DNA of 56,087 nucleotides, from NCBI GenBank assembly GCA_035268685.1, contig DATFKK010000049.1, positions 1-56,087 of the forward strand. The letters are read 5' to 3'. The position numbers were made by a program, and so were the translations under genes. Source of the DNA: Candidatus Krumholzibacteriia bacterium (GTDB taxonomy: Bacteria; Krumholzibacteriota; Krumholzibacteriia; JAJRXK01). This document shows positions 23,341 through 30,375 of this stretch, in pieces. The notes under the pieces are model-generated. The model saw only the letters and a program-made list of their open reading frames with translations. It did not search any database and was not told the origin of the DNA. How positions within the stretch are numbered: position 1 is the stretch's first letter; each line of letters opens with the position of its first letter.

Positions 23341-25413
23341 TCAGCGCTCGCCCTGCGTCTCCGGCAGGTCCACGGTCACCGTGCTCACATCCACGGTGAT
23401 CTCGTCCAGACGGCCCTGGGTCGACGGACGCACCTCGTCCTGCACGCGGCCGCCCAGGTGCTTGGCCAGGAATTTCTCCATGGCCACGGCCAGGGCCTTG
23501 CGGTTGTTCGGAGCCCGGAAGCCGTGGCCCTCGTCGGGTGCCACGACGTACTCCACCGGCTTGCCCTTCTTGCGCAGCGCCGTGACGATCTGATCGCTCT
23601 CGTGCTGCTTCACGCGAGGGTCGTTGGCGCCGTGCACCACGAGGAGCGGAGCTTCGATCCGGTCGACGTGGAACAGCGGCGAACGCGCGATCAGGTCCAG
23701 ACGGTCGCTCTCGACCGCGGGATTGCCCACGCGCTTGTACCAGCTGCCCTCGAGGAAGGGCTTCCAGTACTCGGGGAAGCTCTCGATCAGCGTGATCAGG
23801 TTCGACGGGCCCACGTAGGGGATCCCGCAGGCGTAGAGGTCGGGGGTGAAGGTCACGCCGGCCAGCGTGGCGTAGCCGCCGTAGCTGCCGCCGTAGATCC
23901 CCACGCGCTCGGGGTCGGCCACGCCGCGGTCGACCAGGTACCGCACGGCGTCGGTGATGTCGTGCTGCATGGCGCCGATGCCCCACTCGCGGTTGCCGGC
24001 GTTCAGGTACTGCTTCCCGTAGCCGGTGCTCGAGCGGTAGTTCACCTGCATGACGGCGTAGCCGCGGTTGGCCAGGAACTGCGCGTAGGGGTCGTAGCCC
24101 CAGGTGTCGCGCGCCCACGGACCGCCGTGGATGTACATCACGGTCGGCAGCTTCTCCGGCTCGACGCCCTGCGGCACGGTGAGGTAGCCGTGGATCTCCA
24201 TGCCGTCGCGGGCGGTGAAGGTCACCGGCTCCATGGGTGCGAGGTGTTCGCTCGGCAGGTCGGGACGCGAACGGTACTGCAGCGTGGCGTCGCCGCTCTT
24301 GGTGTCGAAGAGGTACACCGAACCCGGATCGACGTCGCTGTAGACGGCCACGAGCATCCTGCTCATGTCGCGCGTCATGCTCGTGGGCGAGATCTCTCCG
24401 TCGGGAAGGGCGGCCTCCATGCGCTTCCAGAGCCGCTCGGCCTCGTCGGTCTGCGGGTACACGCGCTGGCGGTCGCCGACGTAGGTCGTGGCCATCAGCT
24501 CGTCGGTCTCGGGGTGGAAGAAGGCGCCGCCGAAGTCGACCTCGTTCTCGGGGTCGCTCTCGACCAGCTCCATGTCGCCGGTCTCGATGTCCATCAGCAT
24601 GAGGCGGCTCAGATCCACGTCGTCGCCCATGTTGCTGACCATGTAGACGTGCTGGCCGTCGGGGCGGAAGCTCGAGGGGTACAGGGTCTCCTGGTAGGTC
24701 GACTCGTGGAGCTTGGTGTAGCCCTGCAGGTCGACGCGCAGCAGCTCGGTGCCTCCGCTCGGAGTCTGCCGGGTGGCCAGGCGCAGGCGGCCGTCGAGGT
24801 CGAAGACCCAGCTGCCGATGGCGTCCTCGTTCTTGCGCACCAGCTTGCGTTCACCGGTGGCGATCTCGACGGCGTAGACGTCGCTGAAGCGCGGATCGCG
24901 ATCGTTCAGGCCCACGATGATGATGTCGGGCGTGTTCTTCGGCACCGAGTAGATCGACGCACGGGCACCCTCGACCGGGGTCAGGTTGCGCGCCGGCGGC
25001 ACGCCGGTGTCGGGATCGCGGTCATCGCCCGGATCCACCGCCCACACGTGGAAATTCTCGTCGCCGTCCTTGTCCTGCACGTAGAGGACGTGCTCGCTGT
25101 CGCGGCTCCAGAAGTAGCCGGGCACGGGACGGTCGTCGGCCGTCAACGGCCGGGCGGTGTCGAAGGGTTCCTCGGCGCGCTTGATCCAGATGTTGCGCGC
25201 GCCCTCGTAGGGCTTGAGGAAGGTCATCCACGCGCCGTCGGGCGAGAGTTGCGAGCCGGAGATCTCGGGATCTCCGAAGAAGAGTTCGCGATCGAGCAAG
25301 GGTGGCAAACCGTCGTCTCCGTGGTCGTCGGCGAGGGCGAATGATCCGGGCGCGAGCAGGATCGAGGCCGCCAGCGGCAGGATCCAGAGCCCGGGTGCGG
25401 GGATTCGTCGCAT
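23341..25413 (-). CDS. Secreted S9-family serine peptidase (acylaminoacyl-/dipeptidyl-peptidase type)
   Basis: A 690-residue protein with a signal peptide ([20 protein letters not shown]). An N-terminal beta-propeller (~60-420) with repeats such as [10 protein letters not shown] and [12 protein letters not shown] is followed by an alpha/beta-hydrolase domain. The catalytic triad is visible: Ser510 in [12 protein letters not shown], Asp598 in VHGANDPRV, His630 in [10 protein letters not shown]. Family members remove di- or acyl-dipeptides from short peptides, here presumably in the periplasm as part of protein use. It is transcribed away from the ECF sigma gene. A 10-bp motif plus flanks is shared by the two divergent upstream regions (see 25504 and 25629), suggesting joint control. 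Confidence 0.94.
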   Translation of the reverse strand: MRRIPAPGLWILPLAASILLAPGSFALADDHGDDGLPPLLDRELFFGDPEISGSQLSPDGAWMTFLKPYEGARNIWIKRAEEPFDTARPLTADDRPVPGYFWSRDSEHVLYVQDKDGDENFHVWAVDPGDDRDPDTGVPPARNLTPVEGARASIYSVPKNTPDIIIVGLNDRDPRFSDVYAVEIATGERKLVRKNEDAIGSWVFDLDGRLRLATRQTPSGGTELLRVDLQGYTKLHESTYQETLYPSSFRPDGQHVYMVSNMGDDVDLSRLMLMDIETGDMELVESDPENEVDFGGAFFHPETDELMATTYVGDRQRVYPQTDEAERLWKRMEAALPDGEISPTSMTRDMSRMLVAVYSDVDPGSVYLFDTKSGDATLQYRSRPDLPSEHLAPMEPVTFTARDGMEIHGYLTVPQGVEPEKLPTVMYIHGGPWARDTWGYDPYAQFLANRGYAVMQVNYRSSTGYGKQYLNAGNREWGIGAMQHDITDAVRYLVDRGVADPERVGIYGGSYGGYATLAGVTFTPDLYACGIPYVGPSNLITLIESFPEYWKPFLEGSWYKRVGNPAVESDRLDLIARSPLFHVDRIEAPLLVVHGANDPRVKQHESDQIVTALRKKGKPVEYVVAPDEGHGFRAPNNRKALAVAMEKFLAKHLGGRVQDEVRPSTQGRLDEITVDVSTVTVDLPETQGER

Positions 25414-25475
25414 GGAGTGTTCTCCTCGAGGGGCGCGGGTGGATGCAGGACAGAACCCGATTCCTACGCGCGCGT

Positions 25476-25494
25476 CATGGAAAAAGATTCCATG
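25476..25494. promoter_or_regulatory. Perfect 7-bp dyad upstream of the S9 peptidase gene
   Basis: CATGGAA-AAAGA-TTCCATG lies 63-81 bp upstream of the peptidase start. It is AT-rich in a GC-rich surrounding and is a plausible operator. Confidence 0.35.
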
Positions 25495-25503
25495 GTGCCT
25501 CGG

Positions 25504-25513
25504 AGATTGTGCA
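25504..25513 (-). repeat. Copy 1 of motif TGCACAATCT (minus strand, facing the S9 gene)
   Basis: On the minus strand it reads TGCACAATCTCCGAGGCACC. The same 10-mer, with GAGGCAC beyond it, recurs on the plus strand at 25629-25638. The 372-bp region 25414-25785 has no ORF and otherwise holds the dyad at 25476 and a -10-like GCTACGAT at 25772-25779. Confidence 0.45.
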
Positions 25514-25628
25514 CGACGAGCTCAGCCCCTCCAGTGTTCGACACCCGGGACAGGAAGTGTCACGGACGGATGACGAATCGAGCGAATGACGGGGTCACGA
25601 CACCCGGGCGGAGGCCTCGCTCGCGCAA

Positions 25629-25638
25629 TGCACAATCT
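25629..25638 (+). repeat. Copy 2 of motif TGCACAATCT (plus strand, facing the sigma-factor gene)
   Basis: It reads TGCACAATCTTGGAGGCACA and faces the ECF sigma gene. It matches copy 1 at 10/10 core positions and again at GAGGCAC, so the two divergent transcripts carry the same oriented element. Confidence 0.45.
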
Positions 25639-25785
25639 TGGAGGCACAACCATCGGTCAACCTCGGGACGTTGTGGGCCGGTGGGGTCCATGCTCCACTC
25701 CGTCCCCTACGGCGCGCCCCCCACGAGTCGTGGGCGGAGCGGCTTCGGAGGCGCCGATTCGGGGAGGATCTGCTACGATTTCACC

Positions 25786-26376
25786 ATGGAAGATGCCGCC
25801 CGCGCCCGTGTGACCCAGCTCCTGCGCCGTCTCGAGGACGAGACCGAGGCCCGTACCCGGTTGAGCGAAGAGATCTTCGCACTCGTCTACGACGAGCTGC
25901 ACCGGACCGCGCGCAGCCTCATGGCGCGGGAGCGCGTCGACCACACCCTCCAACCGACGGCTCTCGTGCACGAGGCGTACATCCGCCTGGTCGACACGGG
26001 GGGATCGGGCGCGGCCGACCGGGCGCACTTCCTGGGAATCGCGGCGCGCTGCATGCGTCAGATCCTCGTCGACCATGCCCGCTCGCACCGTGCCGAGAAG
26101 CGGGGCGGCGATCAGCAGCGGGTGACCCTGGTCGAGGAGCTGATCACCGACGAGGGCCGCGAGTTGGAGTTGCTGCTGCTCGACGATGCTCTCCGTCGCC
26201 TCACGGAACTCGATGAGCGCGGCGCGAAGGTGGCCGAGATGCGCCTGTTCGGAGGAATGACCATCGACGAGATCGCCGAGGCACTGGGAGTCTCGAAGCG
26301 CACCGTCGACGGCGACTGGGCGGCTGCACGGCGCTGGCTCGCCCGTGAACTCGGCGACGACGAGAAGGGGAGCTAG
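25786..26376 (+). CDS. ECF-type RNA polymerase sigma factor (SigK-like/TIGR02999 type)
   Basis: A 196-residue protein. Sigma-2 region: LVYDELHRTARSLMARERVDHTLQPTALVHEAYIRL (landmarks; residues ~35-75) with HFLGIAARCMRQILVDHAR following. Sigma-4 region: RLTELDERGAKVAEMRLFGGMTIDEIAEALGVSKRTVDGDW, a classic helix-turn-helix. The LQPTALVHEAYIRL signature belongs to the ECF group found in multicopy in Planctomycetes, Acidobacteria and FCB bacteria, usually linked to Ser/Thr kinases rather than anti-sigma factors; neither is adjacent here. The ATG at 25786 gives the usual length. It converges on a second ECF gene, the two stops overlapping within a single CTAG. Confidence 0.92.
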   Translation: MEDAARARVTQLLRRLEDETEARTRLSEEIFALVYDELHRTARSLMARERVDHTLQPTALVHEAYIRLVDTGGSGAADRAHFLGIAARCMRQILVDHARSHRAEKRGGDQQRVTLVEELITDEGRELELLLLDDALRRLTELDERGAKVAEMRLFGGMTIDEIAEALGVSKRTVDGDWAAARRWLARELGDDEKGS

Positions 26377-26900
26377 TCCTCGGCCAGGATCCGATACAAC
26401 CAGGCGCGCGCGAAGGCCCAGCGTCGCTCGACCGAGCGCCGCGAGATCTCGAGGATCGACGCCGCTTCCTCGCTGGTCAGTCCGGCGAAGAACTTGAGCC
26501 GGACCACCTCGGCGGCTTCCGGCGACTCCTCATCCAACCGTTCCATTGCCTCGTCGAGCATGATCAGTTCGTCGGGGTGATCGACCGCGACCCGTGCGGC
26601 CGACTCCCAGTCGACCCGCTCCCAATCCCCGCCGCGCTTCAGGCTCGCCTTGCGCCGGGCGCGCTCGACCAACACGTCGCGCATGGTGCGAGCCGCGATC
26701 CGCAGCAGGTGACTGCGGTTGCTCCAGCGATGCCCCTTCTTCCCGAAGCGGGTGTAGGCCTCGTTGGCGAGTTCGGTCGGCTGCAGGGAGTCGGCCCCGT
26801 ACTGCCGCACGCGACGGCGTGCGATCACGCGCATCTCGTCGTAGACGGCGAGAAGGGTCTCGTCGTCGTCGAAGTTGGGCGGGCGTGGATCTTGGGACAC
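26373..26900 (-). CDS. Second ECF-type sigma factor (TIGR02999-like)
   Basis: A 175-residue protein if read from the GTG at 26900. Sigma-2: LLAVYDEMRVIARRRVRQ, SLQPTELANEAYTRFGKKG, HLLRIAARTMRDVLVERAR. Sigma-4: VRLKFFAGLTSEEAASILEISRRSVERRWAFARAWL. It is the same ECF group as the convergent neighbour but clearly diverged. The frame is open upstream with an ATG at 27023 (216 residues). I prefer 26900 because a -10-like GCTAGGCT lies at 26939-26946 on the minus strand, which would place the upstream ATG outside the transcript. No Shine-Dalgarno is obvious for either start. Its stop (TAG) shares CTAG at 26373-26376 with the neighbour's stop. Confidence 0.85.
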   Translation of the reverse strand: MSQDPRPPNFDDDETLLAVYDEMRVIARRRVRQYGADSLQPTELANEAYTRFGKKGHRWSNRSHLLRIAARTMRDVLVERARRKASLKRGGDWERVDWESAARVAVDHPDELIMLDEAMERLDEESPEAAEVVRLKFFAGLTSEEAASILEISRRSVERRWAFARAWLYRILAED

Positions 26901-26915
26901 GGGAGCCGATGGGAT

Positions 26916-26946
26916 GAAGGGCGTGGATACGCCCTTCCAGCCTAGC
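26916..26946 (-). promoter_or_regulatory. Possible -10 box and leader hairpin of the second ECF gene
   Basis: On the minus strand GCTAGGCT (26946-26939) is followed directly by GAAGGGCG-TATCCA-CGCCCTTC (26937-26916), a perfect 8-bp stem with a 6-nt loop. If transcription begins near 26932, the hairpin overlaps the start site and 5' end of the message and lies about 16 nt before the GTG codon. Confidence 0.35.
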
Positions 26947-27212
26947 CCGGATTCCTGCCGAGGACCACCGCGTGGAGCGGGGATGTGGTCGGGCGGGGTC
27001 GGGCCGGCCGGCATGGCTCCCATGAATGCCAGCCGGCCCGTGAAGACGGTGGCCTCTGCCGCCGTCCAAGAACCCTCGATCGTACCCAACGGAGGCGGTG
27101 TCCCATGGGATCTCCGGTTCTGCCACGGCATGCTCGACCGGAGACGAGCGCCGATCCGCAGCGGGGCACTCCTCTATGGAGTCTTCCGCAGACGGGCACC
27201 GGAATGTGCCAC

Positions 27213-27240
27213 CCGAAATCCAGGAAACCGTGGATTTCGG
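27213..27240 (-). terminator. Hairpin after the HAD phosphatase gene
   Basis: CCGAAATCCA and TGGATTTCGG form a perfect 10-bp stem around an 8-nt loop, about 53 nt beyond the HAD gene stop on the minus strand. There is no U-tract, so it may be a weak terminator or an mRNA 3'-end stabiliser. I see no gene in the rest of 26947-27292. Confidence 0.4.
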
Positions 27241-27292
27241 CGCATTTGCCTGTTCGTTCGTAACAGCGTGAAGTGATCACACTGTTGTTCGT

Positions 27293-28081
27293 TCACAGCC
27301 CTTGGTTCTCGGCGAGGAAGGTGGGAAGGTCCGCGATCGAATCGAGCACCGTGGTCGGGTCGATGGGCTCGTCGAGGTCCGCTGCCCGGAACTTGCCGGT
27401 CCGGACCTGGATCGCCCGGAGCCCGGCCTCGAGTGCACCCCCGACATCGGAACGGATGTCGTCGCCCACCATGACCACGTTCGGCGGCGCGCGATCGACC
27501 GCGCTGCACCCCAGGTGGAAGAAGTCGGCGGCGGGCTTGCCGAGGATCTTCGCCGGTCGGCTGGTGGCCATTTCGAAGGCAGCGGCGAAGGGTCCGACAT
27601 CGAGGCGCCATCCGTCGCGGGCACGCCAGTAGCGGGTGCCCCCGAGCGCGACCAGCGTGCGATCGGGAGCCTCGAGGAGCAGTCGGAGGATCCGGTTCAT
27701 GGTGTCGTAGGTCCAGGCCTCGCGGAGGTCGCCGATCACCACCGCGCGCACGTCCTCTTCGCTCTGCTCGACGCCCCGGAAGTCCTCGCGCGCGGTCTCC
27801 GGAACGAACAGGGCCGCCGGTTCGCGTTCCTGTTCGCGGAGCCACCGCGAGGCGGCGACCATGGGGTTCAGGATCTCGTCGTCGTCGATGTCGAAACCAC
27901 CATCGCGGAGCTGACGCGCGAGCACCGCGCGCGAGCGCGACGTGGTGTTCGTGACCAGCCGGAGGGGGTGACCGGCTGCCCGCAGCGCGCGGAGAGCCGC
28001 CGGTGCGCCGTCGACGGGCTCGGATCCGGAGGTGAGCACACCGTCGATGTCGAGCAGCAGACCGGGCAGGGGGTGAGGCAT
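27293..28081 (-). CDS. HAD-IIA (NagD/LHPP-like) phosphatase
   Basis: A 262-residue protein. The start at 28081 was chosen because GGAGG lies 5 nt upstream, whereas an in-frame ATG at 28114 has no such site. HAD motifs: DxD in LLLDIDGVLTSG (motif I), TNTTSRS (motif II), a catalytic lysine in ILGKPAADFF, and VGDDIRSDVGGA (motif IV). The large alpha/beta C2A cap between motifs II and III defines subclass IIA, whose members dephosphorylate nucleotides, p-nitrophenyl phosphate, phospholysine/phosphohistidine or glycolytic side products. The substrate cannot be deduced. It is transcribed divergently from the alcohol dehydrogenase gene; the 105-bp gap contains a -10-like GCTAGGGT (28135-28142) for the latter. 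Confidence 0.9.
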   Translation of the reverse strand: MPHPLPGLLLDIDGVLTSGSEPVDGAPAALRALRAAGHPLRLVTNTTSRSRAVLARQLRDGGFDIDDDEILNPMVAASRWLREQEREPAALFVPETAREDFRGVEQSEEDVRAVVIGDLREAWTYDTMNRILRLLLEAPDRTLVALGGTRYWRARDGWRLDVGPFAAAFEMATSRPAKILGKPAADFFHLGCSAVDRAPPNVVMVGDDIRSDVGGALEAGLRAIQVRTGKFRAADLDEPIDPTTVLDSIADLPTFLAENQGL

Positions 28082-28186
28082 GCGGACCTCCGGGGGGCGG
28101 TGTGGGCGGATCATGGCTCGGACGGGCCACAGGCGCTAGGGTCGTCGGACGCAGGCTCGCGATCAACCCTTCGGAGGTGTGCTGCG

Positions 28187-29269
28187 ATGAAGGCCATGCT
28201 CCTCGAGCGGATCGTTTCGATCGCCGACGACCCCCGGCCGCTGACCGCGGCCGAAGTGGCCGATCCCGTCCCCGGTCCGGGCGACGTTCTCGTGGCGGTG
28301 TCGACCTGCGGGGTCTGTCACACCGAGCTCGACGAGATCGAGGGACGGACACCGCCCCTCCGGCTGCCGGTCGTTCCCGGTCATCAGGTCGTGGGCCGGG
28401 TCGTGTCGGTCGGCGACGACGTTCGGGGTGTGGCGGTGGGCGAACGCGTCGGCGTGGCCTGGATCTTCTCGGCGTGTGGCACCTGTGCCCGGTGTCGTGC
28501 CGGCCTCGAGAACCTGTGCGTCGCCTTCCGTGCGACCGGACGTGACGCCCACGGTGGGTACGCCGAGCTCATGACCGCGCCCGCTGCTTTCGTCCACTCG
28601 ATTCCCGCCGCGTTCGACGATGTGCACGCGGCCCCATTGCTGTGCGCCGGCGCGATCGGACACCGAGCCCTCGCGCTGACCGGCTTGCACGACGGCCAGC
28701 GGCTGGGCTTGACCGGCTTCGGTGCGTCGGGGCACCTGGTGCTGGAGCTGGCGCGCGCCTGCTTTCCCGGCAGCGAGATCTTCGTCTTCGCCCGCGGCCG
28801 GGCGAGCCGCGCCTTCGCTCGCGAGCTCGGCGCCGACTGGGTCGGTGGGACCGAGGACGCGCCGCCGCTGCCCCTGCACGCGATCATCGACACGACTCCG
28901 GCGTGGACCCCCGTCGTCGCGGCCCTGGCGGCGCTCGAGCCGGGCGGCCGGCTGGTGATCAACGCCATCCGCAAGGAGTCGACCGACGCCGCGCGGCTGG
29001 CCGGCCTGGACTACGCCGAACACCTGTGGATGGAGAAAGAGATCAAGAGCGTGGCAAACGTCACGCGCGACGACGTACGCTCTTTCCTCGAGGTGGCCGC
29101 ACGGTCGGGGATCCGCTCCGAGGTCCGCACCTATCCTCTCGACCAGGCCAACCGCGCGTTGGTGGAGCTGCGCCGAGGTGGAGGTCGCGGCGCGAAGGTG
29201 CTCCGAATCGGCTCGTCACACGTCACCCCTGGTGGGGGTAGTCCGAGTACAGGCCTCTCCCGGAGGTGA
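28187..29269 (+). CDS. Zinc-dependent alcohol dehydrogenase (MDR family)
   Basis: A 360-residue protein; the ATG at 28187 is preceded by GGAGG. Catalytic-zinc ligands are CGVCHTELDE (Cys) and GHQ (His); the structural zinc lobe has four cysteines in CGTCARCRAGLENLC. The cofactor loop reads LGLTGFGASGHLVLELA, a GxGxxG variant. Overall it is most like the bacterial cold-type zinc-dependent alcohol dehydrogenases (AdhA/Cad group) that oxidise simple alcohols with NAD(P). The last ~20 residues (VTPGGGSPSTGLSRR) look like a non-conserved extension. A DUF3179 gene starts 26 nt downstream with its own strong ribosome-binding site, so they may share a transcript. Confidence 0.92.
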   Translation: MKAMLLERIVSIADDPRPLTAAEVADPVPGPGDVLVAVSTCGVCHTELDEIEGRTPPLRLPVVPGHQVVGRVVSVGDDVRGVAVGERVGVAWIFSACGTCARCRAGLENLCVAFRATGRDAHGGYAELMTAPAAFVHSIPAAFDDVHAAPLLCAGAIGHRALALTGLHDGQRLGLTGFGASGHLVLELARACFPGSEIFVFARGRASRAFARELGADWVGGTEDAPPLPLHAIIDTTPAWTPVVAALAALEPGGRLVINAIRKESTDAARLAGLDYAEHLWMEKEIKSVANVTRDDVRSFLEVAARSGIRSEVRTYPLDQANRALVELRRGGGRGAKVLRIGSSHVTPGGGSPSTGLSRR

Positions 29270-29295
29270 GGCGTTCCCCTTTTTCCGGAGGCACC

Positions 29296-30225
29296 ATGCG
29301 CTCCCTGTTGCTCGTAGTCCTGATCCTGTCCGCCGAGATCGCGGTGGCCGTCCCCCCCGACGGGGTCCAGCAGATCCTGCCCCGCGGTCGCATCGCCGCC
29401 GTGTTCGAGCCGTCGTTCGTGCCCGCGGACGAGGCCGAGATTCCCGACGACGCCTGGGTCCTCGGGGTCGTCGTCGACGGCGAGGCCCGCGCCTACAGCC
29501 TGAACCTGTTGAATCGCCACGAAGTGGTGAACGACCGCGTCGGCGATCGCCCGATCGCCGCGGTGTGGTGACCGCTGGCCAATACGGCCGTCGTGTACGA
29601 CCGCAGATTCGAAGATCGTGAACTGGATTTCGAGGCCTCCGGCGCACTCGAGGGAGCGTCGCTCGTGATGCGCGACGTCCAGACGGACAGCTGGTGGTCG
29701 CTGATGAGCTCGAGCGCCATCGGTGGTGAGATGGAAGGGGCCGAGGTCACGGAACTGCCGGTGAGCGAAAAGATGCGATGGGACGCATGGCGTGCTGAGC
29801 ATCCCGACACGCAGGTATTGAGCGTGCAGGGTCAGGAGCACGTCTCGAACAATCCCTACGGCAACTACATCGAGGGCGACGGAACCTTCCGCGACCTCGA
29901 GGTGTCCGACACCCGCCTGCCGGCGAAGGAGCCGGTGTACGCGTTCTGGTGGGAGGGACAGCCGATCGTGGTCACCCATTCGTCGGTGGAGGGTGGGCGG
30001 ATCGTGGAGCGCGGCGACGTGGCTCTCGTGTTCCACCGTCCACCAGGCGCATCGGTGTTCGCGTCGACACGTGTGGCGGCAGTTCCCGTGGACGCCGCCG
30101 AGGACGCGGCGACGGCCCTGGACGCGGTCGACGACGGTTCGGTCGAAACCGTTCGTCCGATCGAGGGCTTCGACACGTACTGGTACACCTGGGTCCATGT
30201 GAACGAGGACAGCGAGGTGTGGTGA
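29296..30225 (+). CDS. DUF3179 protein with an in-frame UGA at the conserved cysteine (candidate selenoprotein)
   Basis: A 309-residue reading frame interrupted once by TGA at 29569-29571. The ATG at 29296 has GGAGG 5 nt upstream and begins a signal peptide (LLLVVLILSAEIAVA). Before the UGA the DUF3179 hallmarks are present (ARAYSLNLLNRHEVVND). After it they continue in the same frame to the natural end (PLANTAVVYDRRF, SDTRLP, FDTYWYTWVHVNEDSEVW) with no further stop for 217 codons. In the family the interrupted motif is W/Y-C-P-L, so the UGA sits exactly at the conserved Cys. Cysteine-to-UGA replacement is the classic sign of selenocysteine. A fresh nonsense mutation or sequence error is the alternative; without recoding, the product is 91 residues and useless. 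The function of DUF3179 is unknown. Confidence 0.75.
29569..29604 (+). promoter_or_regulatory. UGA codon and candidate SECIS-like hairpins
   Basis: Downstream of the UGA, GTCG-TGTA-CGAC (29590-29601) forms a hairpin. Its loop starts 23 nt after the UGA and has G in second place; two more pairs extend it past a C-C mismatch. This fits the known spacing and loop rule of bacterial SECIS elements but the stem is short. A competing stem, CGCTGGCC/GGCCGTCG around AATAC (29573-29593), is closer than usual to the UGA and has no G in its loop. Confidence 0.3.
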
Positions 30226-30375
30226 GGCTTCGTCCGAGGGCCCGCTCGCGCCGTGCCCTCGGCGTCGTCCGATATGATGCAACTGCAACGCAGATGCCCT
30301 GAATCGCGGCTGCTAGCCTGAAGCAAAGATCCCGCGGTGAGCGCGGGACCGGGTCTCAGCGCTGGGAGGCGATCC

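Noticed and set aside
26901..27131. N-terminal extension of the second ECF sigma factor
   Set aside because: The extra ~75 residues are low-complexity Pro/Gly-rich sequence unlike the family, and a -10-like box lies inside the stretch.
29569..29571. Genome-wide reassignment of UGA
   Set aside because: TGA terminates many intact genes in this window, including the symporter, the KaiC-like ATPase and the hybrid kinase, at their natural family lengths.
29573..29593. Hairpin directly after the UGA as the SECIS element
   Set aside because: Its loop (AATAC) begins only 10 nt after the UGA and has no G, so it does not fit the bacterial SECIS rule; the hairpin at 29590-29601 fits better.
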